In this document: piece after piece, positions 10,808 through 17,875 of the stretch
Numbering within the stretch: position 1 is the stretch's first letter
Layout of the letters: every line of letters begins with the position of its first letter
Assembly: GCA_025363455.1 (NCBI GenBank)
Contig: JANYDW010000007.1
Coordinates: 62,001 to 126,000, forward strand
Length of the DNA: 64,000 bases
Origin: Oleiharenicola sp.
GTDB lineage: Bacteria > Verrucomicrobiota > Verrucomicrobiia > Opitutales > Opitutaceae
Direction: 5' to 3'
The notes under the pieces: model-generated
Told to the model about the DNA's origin: nothing
Seen by the model: the letters and a program-made list of their open reading frames with translations, nothing else
Database searches by the model: none
Position numbers and translations under genes: made by a program

Positions 10808-12298
10808 TTACTTCTTCCAGACATCACCCACGTCCCCGCCAAACCATCTCGAACTCACAACCTTTTGTTGGGTGTAGAACTGGATGCTTTCCTTCCCCTG
10901 GATGTGGAGGTCGCCGTAGAAGGAATCGTCCCAGCCGGTGAAGGGGAACATCGCCATCGTGGCGGGGACGCCGACGTTGACCCCGACCATGCCGGCCTTG
11001 ACGCGCATCGTGAACTCGCGGGCGGCTCGACCGTTACTGGTGAAGATGGCCGCGCCGTTGCCGAAGGCGGACTTGTTCGCCTGCTCGATGGCGGCGTCGA
11101 GGTCGTCCATGCGCATGACATTAAGCACCGGACCGAAAACCTCCTCGCGGGCGAGCGTCATGTTGTTTTGCACGCCGTCAATGACGGTGGCGCCGAGGTA
11201 GAAGCCCTTCGGGGCGTCGGCGATCTTCACGCCACGACCGTCGGCGATGACCTTGGCGCCTTCCTTCTCGCCGCTGGCGACCAGTTCGAGCACGCGGTCG
11301 CGATGGGCCGCCGTGATGACCGGGCCCATGTCGGGCTGCGCGGGGCGATCAGTGGGGCCGACCTTGATGGCGTTGGCGGCCTTCACCAGTTCGGGCAACA
11401 CGCGGTCGGACGCCGCGCCGACCATGAGGGCAGAGGAGCCCGCCATGCAGCGCTCGCCGGCGCAGCCGAAAGCGGCAGTCGCGAGGTTCTCGACCGTCTT
11501 GCCGACGTCGGCGTCGGGCATCACGACGATGTAGTTCTTGGCGCCGCCATTGGCCTGCACGCGTTTGCCGTGTTTGGTACCGGTGTCGTAGATGTACCTG
11601 GCGATGGGCGTGGAGCCGACGAAGGAGATGGCGCGGACCTTTGGGTGGGTGAGCAGGGCGTCGACCGACGCGCGGCCGCCGTGGACGATGTTGAACACGC
11701 CCTTGGGGCAGCCGGCCTGCTCGAGCAGTTGGCCGAGCAGCACTGCACTGAGTGGGACCTTCTCGCTCGGCTTCAGGACGAAGGTGTTGCCGCAGGCAAT
11801 GGCCGTCGGATACATCCAGAGCGGCACCATGGCGGGGAAATTGAACGGCGTGATGCCGACGCAAACGCCCAGCGGCAGATTGATGGTATCGCAGTCGACG
11901 CCGCGCGCGATGTTTCGCAGCGAATCACCGAAGAGCAGGGTGGGAATGCCACAGGCGTATTCGATGTTCTCGATGCCGCGGAAGATGGAGCCGCGCGCCT
12001 CGGCGTGGGTTTTGCCATGCTCGCGCGAGACGGTCTTGCAGAGCTGCTCGAAATTCGCCTCCACGAGCTGCCGATATTTGAAGAAGACGCGCGCCCGCTC
12101 GATCGGCGGCGTGTCGCGCCACGCGGGGAAGGCCGCGTGCGCAGCCTCGACGGCGGCATTGACCTCGTCGGTGCCGCCCGCCGGGCACTCGGCGATGACA
12201 TCACCGGTGGACGGATTGTAGACGGGCGTGCTGTCGATCTTGGGGGTGAGCCATTCGCCGTTGATGAGCAGGGGGCAGGGAGTGAGGGCTGAGGCCAT
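10808..12298 (-). CDS. mmsA: CoA-acylating (methyl)malonate-semialdehyde dehydrogenase
   Basis: Oxidatively decarboxylates malonate or methylmalonate semialdehyde to acetyl- or propionyl-CoA with NAD+. The 496 residues fit the MmsA/IolA branch of the aldehyde dehydrogenases. The catalytic cysteine is C284 in GCAGERCMAGS. The position that is glutamate in ordinary hydrolytic ALDHs is asparagine here (QANGGAKN, N250), which marks the CoA-dependent branch. TPFNFPAMVPLWM and FVLKPSEKVP are family motifs. With the aminotransferase it would finish beta-alanine degradation from uracil, or beta-aminoisobutyrate from thymine. Confidence 0.94.
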   Translation of the reverse strand: MASALTPCPLLINGEWLTPKIDSTPVYNPSTGDVIAECPAGGTDEVNAAVEAAHAAFPAWRDTPPIERARVFFKYRQLVEANFEQLCKTVSREHGKTHAEARGSIFRGIENIEYACGIPTLLFGDSLRNIARGVDCDTINLPLGVCVGITPFNFPAMVPLWMYPTAIACGNTFVLKPSEKVPLSAVLLGQLLEQAGCPKGVFNIVHGGRASVDALLTHPKVRAISFVGSTPIARYIYDTGTKHGKRVQANGGAKNYIVVMPDADVGKTVENLATAAFGCAGERCMAGSSALMVGAASDRVLPELVKAANAIKVGPTDRPAQPDMGPVITAAHRDRVLELVASGEKEGAKVIADGRGVKIADAPKGFYLGATVIDGVQNNMTLAREEVFGPVLNVMRMDDLDAAIEQANKSAFGNGAAIFTSNGRAAREFTMRVKAGMVGVNVGVPATMAMFPFTGWDDSFYGDLHIQGKESIQFYTQQKVVSSRWFGGDVGDVWKK

Positions 12299-12312
12299 GA
12301 GAAAAGAGGGAT

Positions 12313-12717
12313 TTACTTGGTCAGATTGGTGGAGGGTATCCAGTCCTTGTCCTTCACCTCGACGAGATAGACTTCCACGGTACCGGGGGAAATAGCCTCA
12401 TAACGATGCGTGACGGCGGGTTCCCAGCCAACATCACCCGCGTTGGCTTCTTCCGTGGCGGTCTTGCCGTCGGGCGTCGTGACGCGGAACTTGCCGGCGG
12501 TCTTCATGATGTAGAGATGGGCGGGATGGGAGTGCATGCCGAATCCGCACACGTTTTCCCCGGTGCTTGTATGATAGAGGATGCAACGGACCTTGTCGTT
12601 TTCAAATACCACGGTGGAAGAGTTGGGGGCCGCGGGTTTCGCGGGAGCGTCGGTTGCGGAGAGTCGGACCAAGGAAATGGCCAGCAAGGTGGCGAAACAG
12701 ATGAGTTTGGTTTTCAT
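12313..12717 (-). CDS. Small exported cupin-like protein
   Basis: A 134-residue protein starting at the ATG at 12717, chosen because MKTKLICFATLLAISLVRLSA reads as a signal peptide. The rest looks like a single cupin barrel: VCGFGMHSHPAHLYIMKTAGKF carries the H-x-H-type metal motif and GDVGWEPAVTHRYEAI the second cupin motif. It ends only 14 bases before the mmsA start on the same strand, so it is probably co-transcribed. Its role is unknown; a secreted cupin is not a standard part of pyrimidine breakdown. It may be unrelated to the pathway and only share the transcript. Confidence 0.75.
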   Translation of the reverse strand: MKTKLICFATLLAISLVRLSATDAPAKPAAPNSSTVVFENDKVRCILYHTSTGENVCGFGMHSHPAHLYIMKTAGKFRVTTPDGKTATEEANAGDVGWEPAVTHRYEAISPGTVEVYLVEVKDKDWIPSTNLTK

Positions 12718-12779
12718 GGTTGAGGTGGGGCGGGCAGCAGCTGGCCCGTGGTAGTTATATCCGTGTTCATTGGTGCAAT

Positions 12780-12940
12780 CCGTGGCGTAGAGGTTTGGGG
12801 CGTACCGCCGTCGCCCCATTCGACAGGCTCAGGGCTGCGGCGGAGAAGAAAGCGAGCTGGATTGCCACGTCGCTGTCGCTCCTCGCAATGACGGGTGGGA
12901 GGGTTTGTTTCGTGTCCATTCGTGTGTTTCGCGGGCAAAC
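12780..12940. repeat. Mosaic of repeat fragments between cupin and preA genes
   Basis: The stretch contains pieces of three widespread repeat types: a TTCGACAGGCTCAGGG motif near 12818, a GGATTGCCACGTCGCT...CCTCGCAATGAC motif at about 12863-12892, and a TTCGTGTCCATTCGTGTGTTTCGCGGGCAAA-type arm near 12908-12937 related to the CGCGAATCAC family. Open frames through it give peptides such as HCEERQRRGNPA that recur as false ORFs in many genomes. No gene is likely here. Confidence 0.6.
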
Positions 12941-12941
12941 C

Positions 12942-14066
12942 TCATCCCTTGGACAGCGCGTCCGATTGCTTCACGAACTCATCGCCGGACCACTCGCCGT
13001 CGGATTTTACGACCTTGGTGGCGGCGGCGGCCTTCTGCGCGGCCTTGCGCTCTGTCTGGCGTTTCACGAGGTCGGCGTGGGTGGTGAAGTAGGGGAGGCT
13101 CTTGCCCTTGAAGTCGGCGAGCGTCTCAAACTTGTGCTTCGCCATGAAGGCGAGGAGCTCGTCCTGCATCGGCTTCACGCATTCGTAGCCGAACTTCATG
13201 ACACCGGTGCAGACCTGCACGGTGTCGGAGCCGAGCAGGATGAACTGCGCGGCGTCGTTGCCACTCTCGATGCCTCCGAGACCGGAGAGCGACCGGTCGG
13301 GGAATTCCTTTTGGATCATCGTCGCGAGCTCCATCACCATGCGGAGGGCGATGGGTTTGACGGCCTTCGAGGAATAGCCGCCGGGCGTGGTGAAGCCCTC
13401 GACGCAGGGATCGGGGCGCAAGGTGTCGAGGTTGATGCTTGTGACGCTGCGGATGGTATTGATGGCACTGAGGCCGGTGGCGCCACCGCGGAGGGCGGCC
13501 CGGCCCGGTTCCTCGATGTGCGTGATGTTGGGCGTCATCTTCGCCCAGACGGGTTTCTTCGTCGCCCGGGCGACCCAGCCGCAGACTTCCTCGAGGATAT
13601 CGGGGTCCTGGCCCATGGCAGCGCCCATCTTGCGCTCGGGCAGGCCGTGCGGGCAGGAGAAGTTGAGTTCGAAGGCGTCGACGCCGACGGCCTCGCAGCG
13701 CTGCACGAGCTCCGTCCAGGCGTCCTTGTTGTATTCCTCCATGATGGAAGCGATGAGGGCGCCGGGCGGCTGGGCGTCCTTGCAACGCTTGAACTCGTCC
13801 TCCCAAAGTTTGAACGGCCGGTCGCTGATCAGCTCGATGTTCTCCCAGCCGATGACCTCTCCGCTGGTGGCGAGAAGCTTGGCGTAGCGCGGGGAAACGT
13901 TGACGACTTTCGAGGCGTCGAGGCTGACGGTTTTGGCGATGACGCCGCCCCAGCCCTCCTTGAAAGCACGGTTGATGACGCTGAGGTTAGTGCCGGGAGG
14001 GCCCGAGCCGATGACGAAGGGGTTGGGCAGCTTCAGGCCGTCGACGATGGTGGAGAGCGTGGGCAT
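12942..14066 (-). CDS. preA: Dihydropyrimidine dehydrogenase, PreA-like, lacking the ferredoxin domain
   Basis: An FMN-binding TIM-barrel subunit that reduces uracil or thymine to the dihydro form. The ATG at 14066 gives MPTLSTIVDGLKLPNPFVIGS, the natural beginning of the barrel; 374 residues. Barrel motifs include AFELNFSCPHGLPERKMG, WAKMTPNITHIEEPGRAA, GGYSSKAVKPIALRMV and SGLGGIESGNDAAQFILLGSD. E. coli PreA and mammalian DPD carry a C-terminal pair of [4Fe-4S] clusters; here the C-terminus is a Lys/Ala-rich tail with no CxxCxxC motif. No preT partner is nearby. From memory, the active-site cysteine of mammalian DPD aligns with Met (AAMGQDP). Function by context and fold, electron donor unknown. 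Confidence 0.85.
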   Translation of the reverse strand: MPTLSTIVDGLKLPNPFVIGSGPPGTNLSVINRAFKEGWGGVIAKTVSLDASKVVNVSPRYAKLLATSGEVIGWENIELISDRPFKLWEDEFKRCKDAQPPGALIASIMEEYNKDAWTELVQRCEAVGVDAFELNFSCPHGLPERKMGAAMGQDPDILEEVCGWVARATKKPVWAKMTPNITHIEEPGRAALRGGATGLSAINTIRSVTSINLDTLRPDPCVEGFTTPGGYSSKAVKPIALRMVMELATMIQKEFPDRSLSGLGGIESGNDAAQFILLGSDTVQVCTGVMKFGYECVKPMQDELLAFMAKHKFETLADFKGKSLPYFTTHADLVKRQTERKAAQKAAAATKVVKSDGEWSGDEFVKQSDALSKG

Positions 14067-14283
14067 GGGCGGAGCGGGTTGAGGAGATACATCCCGCCCG
14101 GCGCAAAAGCCGCTCAGCACGAGGGAAGTCAGTCAACTAGGCCGGCTATTCCCAGCGCCGCTACTCGGGCGTCCCGCGACGGCGGGAAAGGATGCTTAGG
14201 TTATTTGGTGGATTGAATACAGCGGGAAAGCCGGTAGTTTCCAAGCAGAAATCAGGCCGGATGGCCGGACCAAGGCACCGGAG

Positions 14284-14400
14284 TTTTGGCCACAAAGAAC
14301 ACAAATATGACCTTCATCCCCGCTGGATATCTTCCGTGCGCCTATAGGCGCCTTGAGGGCTTCATTCGCCGCCGAGGTTTCGTGTTTTTCGTGGCTAAAA
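14284..14400. repeat. Palindromic element in the divergent preA / M20 hydrolase gap
   Basis: Arms TTTTGGCCACAAAGAACAC and GTGTTTTTCGTGGCTAAAA form an imperfect inverted repeat of the same family as 10717-10801, with a central GCGCCTATAGGCGCC palindrome. The divergent intergenic region 14067-14454 must also hold the promoters of both genes, but I see no convincing -35/-10 pair or operator in it. Confidence 0.7.
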
Positions 14401-14454
14401 ATGGTTCGGAGTTCGAGGGCTTGTAGTTCTGCATACTTCCAATTCAAGCGCCCC

Positions 14455-15699
14455 ATGCCACTCAACCCTCAACGCACCATCGCCGAACTCAAGGAACTGC
14501 GCGCGTTCACTGGCGACGAGAATGGCGCGCAGCGCGTGGCGTTCACGCCGGTGTGGGTAAAGACGCGGGCGTGGCTGAAAGGGAAGCTCGCGAGCCTGCC
14601 GGTCGAGACGCACACGGATGCCGCGGGGAACTTCTGGGCAACGCTTCCCGGCGAGAGCGACCGGGCGTTGCTCATCGGCGGACACATGGACTCGGTGCCG
14701 AACGGCGGCTGGCTCGACGGCTGCCTGAACGTCATGGCCGGCGTGGAGATTCTGCGGCGGCTTAACGAGCAATACAAGGGCCGGCCGCCGGTCACGGTGC
14801 GCATTGTCGACTGGGCAGACGAGGAGGGTGCGCGTTTCGGCAAAAGCCTGTTTGGTTCGTCGGCGTGCTCGGGCAAGCTCGACATGGCCGAAGCTCGCGG
14901 GCTGAAAGACAAGCAAGGCATCACGCTGCCCGATGCACTGAAGGCCATCGGCATCGACTTTGAGAAGGTGAAGGACAGCGGCGTGGAACTGAAGAACGCC
15001 GCGGCTTATCTGGAACTGCACATCGAGCAGGGGCCGGTGCTGCTGGACCTGGATTTGCCGCTCGGCGCGGTGCTCGGGACCTTCGGGGTGGAACGACATG
15101 CGGTTACCTTCCACGGCCAGGCGGCGCATTCCGGCAGCACACCGATGAACCGGCGCAAGGATGCCTTCCTCGCCGCCGCCAAGATGAGCGCGGAGAGCTA
15201 CGAGATTGCCCGGCGCAGCGGAAACGGCGTTTGCACGATCGGTTCCTGCACGACCAAGCCCGGCATTGTGACCAGTGTGGTCGAGGAATGCCGGATCACC
15301 CTCGATCAGCGTCATCTCGACGCGAAGGCGCTCGCCCAGATGCTCAAGGAGGCGAGGGAGGCGAGCGAGCGTTTCGCCAAGGAAGGCAATGTGCGCGTGA
15401 CCTGGGAACGCATCTGGCAGATCGAGCCGCGGCCCTTCGATCCCGAACTCATTGAGCTCTGCGATGCGGCAATCAAGGAAACGGTGCCGAAGTTGCACCG
15501 CCTGCCCTCGGGCCCGTTACATGACGCCGCCGAGACCTGCGGTGCGGGTGTACCGACGGTAATGATGTTCGTGCAGAGCCTGCATGGCATCAGCCACAAC
15601 AAGATCGAGGACACGAAGGAGGAGCATCTCGAATTGTGCGTGAAGGCCTTCGACAAGCTGGCAAGCAAGACGATAGCCTGGGTGGCGGCTCGGAGGTAG
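14455..15699 (+). CDS. M20-family amidohydrolase (beta-ureidopropionase / N-carbamoyl amino acid hydrolase)
   Basis: Hydrolyses an N-carbamoyl amino acid to the amino acid, CO2 and ammonia; here most likely N-carbamoyl-beta-alanine from dihydropyrimidinase. The 414 residues from the ATG at 14455 contain the di-metal ligands H77 (GGHMDSV), D88 (GWLDGC), E123/E124 (ADEEGARFG), H189 (LHIEQGPVL) and a C-terminal HGISHN. This is the AmaB/HyuC/PydC group. It diverges from preA. The stop codon TAG (15697-15699) is the TAG of the GGTAG end of the palindromic element that follows. Allantoate amidohydrolase is the main alternative. Confidence 0.85.
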   Translation: MPLNPQRTIAELKELRAFTGDENGAQRVAFTPVWVKTRAWLKGKLASLPVETHTDAAGNFWATLPGESDRALLIGGHMDSVPNGGWLDGCLNVMAGVEILRRLNEQYKGRPPVTVRIVDWADEEGARFGKSLFGSSACSGKLDMAEARGLKDKQGITLPDALKAIGIDFEKVKDSGVELKNAAAYLELHIEQGPVLLDLDLPLGAVLGTFGVERHAVTFHGQAAHSGSTPMNRRKDAFLAAAKMSAESYEIARRSGNGVCTIGSCTTKPGIVTSVVEECRITLDQRHLDAKALAQMLKEAREASERFAKEGNVRVTWERIWQIEPRPFDPELIELCDAAIKETVPKLHRLPSGPLHDAAETCGAGVPTVMMFVQSLHGISHNKIEDTKEEHLELCVKAFDKLASKTIAWVAARR

Positions 15700-15765
15700 G
15701 GCGCGACCGCTGAGCGCGCCGCAAGGACGTTCAGAAGACGGCGGGCCCAGCGGTCCCGCCCTACC
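15695..15765. repeat. 71-bp GTAG...CTAC element, family B; supplies a stop codon
   Basis: GGTAG + hairpin (GGCGCG, loop ACCGCTGAG, CGCGCC) + 19-bp linker + hairpin (GGCGGG, loop CCCAGCGGT, CCCGCC) + CTACC. The loops are nearly reverse-complementary. It fills the gap between two convergent genes: its left TAG is the stop of the M20 hydrolase, and the sufS stop begins 3 bases beyond its right end. Confidence 0.9.
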
Positions 15766-15768
15766 AGC

Positions 15769-17007
15769 TCACCCCGCGAAGAACTTCTGGATCCGCTGCA
15801 GCGAGGCCACCAGGCGGTCGATCTCTTCCTCGGTGTTGTAGAGGTAGAAGCTCGCGCGGGTTGTGCTCGTCAGGCCGAGCTTGCGCATCAGCGGCTGGTT
15901 GCAGTGGTGGCCGCCGCGCAGGGCGACACCATCCTCGTCGGCGAAGGTCACCACGTCGTGGGCATGCACATTGGCGAAGGCGAAGCTGACAAGTCCGCTG
16001 CGCTCGGCGCCGACGCGCGGGCCGATGATGCGGATGCCCGGGAGTGCGGAGAGTTTCTCCATGGCGACCTTGACCAGCGCGGTGTCGTGCGCGGCGATCT
16101 GGTCACGACCTAGTGCGTCGAGATAATTGCAGGCCGCGCCCAGCGCGATGGCGTCGGCAACGTTGGGGGTGCCGGCTTCGAAGCGCTCGGGCGAAGGTTT
16201 CCAGGTGGCCTGTTCGTAGCTGACGTTCACGACCATGCCGCCGCCGGTCTCGTCGGGGGCAAGCTGGTCGAGCAGGTCTCGTCGGCCGTAGAGGACGCCT
16301 ATGCCGGTGGGGCCGCACATCTTGTGGCCGGAGAAGGCGAGGAAGTCGCAGCCAATCTGCCGCACATCGAGCGGGATGTGGCCGATGGACTGGGCGGCGT
16401 CGATCACGGTAACGGCACCGACCGCGCGCGCCTTGCGGCAGAGTTCCGCGACGGGGTTGATCGTGCCGAGCGTGTTGGAAATGTGTGTGAAGGCGAAGAG
16501 CTTCACCTGCGGTGTGAGCAGCTTGTCCAGCGCGGCGAGATCGAGCCCGCCCTCACCGTCGGCGCCGAGCAGGGGGACATACTTCAAAGTCGCGCCGGAG
16601 GCCTTGGCGGCCTGCTGCCAGGGCACGAGGTTGGAGTGGTGCTCGAACTCGGTGGTCAGTACGACGTCGCCGGGCTTCAGGTGGGCGTGGCCCCAACTGC
16701 GGGCGACGAGGTTGATGCTTTCGGTCGTGCCGCGGGTGAAGATGATCTCGGCCGGGTCGGCGGCATTGATGAAATTGGCGATGCGGGTGCGGGCGCCCTC
16801 GTAGGCGTCGGTCGCGCGCATCGAGAGCGTGTGCAGGCCGCGGTGGACGTTGCTGTTGTCGCGCTCGTAGTAGCGGACGAGGGCGTCGATCACGCTGCGC
16901 GGTTTCTGCGAGGTGGCGCCGTTGTCGAGGTAGACGAGCGGCTTGCCGTTGACCTGCTGGTGCAAGACGGGGAAGTCGGCGCGGACGTTGGGCCAGGGGG
17001 GATTCAT
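15769..17007 (-). CDS. sufS: SUF cysteine desulfurase
   Basis: A PLP enzyme that takes sulfur from cysteine for iron-sulfur cluster assembly. The ATG at 17007 gives MNPPWPNVRADFPVLHQQV, the normal SufS start, and 412 residues. Motifs: YLDNGATSQKP, TTEFEHHSNLVPWQ, the PLP lysine in FLAFSGHKMCGPTGIGVLYG, and the catalytic cysteine in GGHHCNQPLM. It follows sufU on the same strand, separated by a 104-bp palindromic element and a GAGAGCTGA direct repeat just upstream of the start. No sufBCD is visible in the window. Confidence 0.94.
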   Translation of the reverse strand: MNPPWPNVRADFPVLHQQVNGKPLVYLDNGATSQKPRSVIDALVRYYERDNSNVHRGLHTLSMRATDAYEGARTRIANFINAADPAEIIFTRGTTESINLVARSWGHAHLKPGDVVLTTEFEHHSNLVPWQQAAKASGATLKYVPLLGADGEGGLDLAALDKLLTPQVKLFAFTHISNTLGTINPVAELCRKARAVGAVTVIDAAQSIGHIPLDVRQIGCDFLAFSGHKMCGPTGIGVLYGRRDLLDQLAPDETGGGMVVNVSYEQATWKPSPERFEAGTPNVADAIALGAACNYLDALGRDQIAAHDTALVKVAMEKLSALPGIRIIGPRVGAERSGLVSFAFANVHAHDVVTFADEDGVALRGGHHCNQPLMRKLGLTSTTRASFYLYNTEEEIDRLVASLQRIQKFFAG

Positions 17008-17008
17008 T

Positions 17009-17040
17009 GAGCTGAGAGCCGAGAGCTGAGAGCTGAGAGC
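17009..17040. repeat. GAGAGCTGA direct repeats upstream of sufS
   Basis: Three to four tandem units of GAGCTGAGAG/GAGAGCTGA directly upstream of the sufS start, where a ribosome binding site would normally be. No good Shine-Dalgarno sequence remains. It resembles an arm of the GGCTGAA repeat family seen in the nuo operon. Confidence 0.5.
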
Positions 17041-17050
17041 CCGAGCCCCG

Positions 17051-17154
17051 ACACACCCCGGCGCTGCGCGCCACCCCTCTTCATAGAGGGGATCACGCGG
17101 TCGCGAAATTCGGAGGTCCCCTCTGGAGAGGGGTGCCCGAAGGGCGGGGTGTGT
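17051..17154. repeat. 104-bp palindromic element, ACACACCCCG family, copy 1
   Basis: Ends ACACACCCCG/CGGGGTGTGT enclose two hairpins, CCCCTCT-TCAT-AGAGGGG and CCCCTCT-GGAG-AGGGG. It lies between sufU and sufS inside a probable operon. A second copy of exactly the same length is at 35353-35456. Confidence 0.85.
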
Positions 17155-17173
17155 GGTTGGGATTGATTCATGC

Positions 17174-17629
17174 TCAGTCCTTGTGCGTCTCGGTCGTGGC
17201 GGTGATCGGGTCGCCTTTAAGCGCGTTGAGGGCGGCGTGCCAGCCGAGCGTGGCGCACTTGATGCGGGCGGGGAACTGGTGGACGCCGGCGAGCGCGGCG
17301 AGGTCGGACAGGTTGTCCTCGTCGACCTTGCCGGTGGTGACAAGTTCATGGACGCCAGCGTAGATGGTCTCGGCCTCCGGGGCGGTCTTGCCCTTCAGGT
17401 TGAGGGTCATCAGCGAGGCGCTGGCCTGTGAGATGGCGCAGCCGGAGCCCTCGAAGGAAATATCGCCGATGCGGTCGCCGTCGAGGCGGAGATAGACCGT
17501 GCACTGGTCGCCGCAACTGGGGTTGTCGCCGTGGGCGACGCGGTTGGCCGTGGGCAGCTTGCCGCGGTTCCGCGGGCGGCGGTTGTGGTCCAGGATGACG
17601 GACTGGTAGAGGTCGGTGAGGTCTTGCAT
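17174..17629 (-). CDS. sufU: SufU-type iron-sulfur scaffold / sulfur acceptor
   Basis: A 151-residue NifU-N/IscU-like protein that accepts sulfur from SufS. It begins MQDLTDLYQSVILDHNRRPRN, typical of SufU. The three conserved cysteines are in NPSCGDQ, GSGCAISQAS and RIKCATLGW, and the conserved Asp follows the first Cys. Length and the insert before the last cysteine fit SufU rather than IscU. First gene of a minus-strand sufU-sufS pair. Most likely the zinc-dependent sulfur-transfer partner of SufS. Confidence 0.92.
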   Translation of the reverse strand: MQDLTDLYQSVILDHNRRPRNRGKLPTANRVAHGDNPSCGDQCTVYLRLDGDRIGDISFEGSGCAISQASASLMTLNLKGKTAPEAETIYAGVHELVTTGKVDEDNLSDLAALAGVHQFPARIKCATLGWHAALNALKGDPITATTETHKD

Positions 17630-17740
17630 CGGCCGGAAAGTGAAGGGCAGAGGCTACGCCGTGCCGGGGTTTTGGCAAACAGAGTTTGGGGCGGGGGCTG
17701 ACTGTTATGACGGAAGAATGGAGGAGGTGAATGCCTTCAA

Positions 17741-17812
17741 TGTAGGGCCCCCGCCTGCCGGCGGGCCGTTCGGCGAATGAAACCCGGCCCGGCGACGAGC
17801 GCCGGCCCTACA
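17741..17812. repeat. 72-bp GTAG...CTAC element
   Basis: Ends TGTAGGGCC/GGCCCTACA enclose two GC-rich hairpins, one built on GGCCC...GGGCC and one on GGCCGGCGC-type sequence. It lies 8 bases from the next element (17820-17875) in the 17630-17870 gap upstream of sufU. No other feature is visible there. Confidence 0.8.
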
Positions 17813-17819
17813 GGTATAG

Positions 17820-17875
17820 GGTAGGGCGCGGACTCCGTTCCGCGCCGCGGCGGTGAGCGGAGTCACCGCCCTACC
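17820..17875. repeat. 56-bp GTAG...CTAC element, family A; supplies the ndh stop codon
   Basis: GGTAG; stem GGCGCGGA, loop CTCCGT, stem TCCGCGCC; GC; stem GGCGGTGA, loop GCGGAG, stem TCACCGCC; CTACC. The layout is 5-8-6-8-2-8-6-8-5, identical to the elements at 41620 and 63096. On the minus strand the GGTAG end provides the TAG stop (17873-17871) of the NDH-2 fusion gene. Confidence 0.92.

Noticed and set aside
12714-12938. 74-codon minus-strand frame containing HCEERQRRGNPA
   Set aside because: This peptide is a translation of a widespread intergenic repeat and is not a gene.
15695-15765. Bidirectional rho-independent terminator between the M20 hydrolase and sufS
   Set aside because: Hairpins are strong but no T-run follows on either strand, and the structure matches the repeat family; it may still slow transcription.
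17741-17875. CRISPR array or tandem direct repeats upstream of sufU
   Set aside because: Two different single palindromes stand next to each other; there are no repeated units with spacers.
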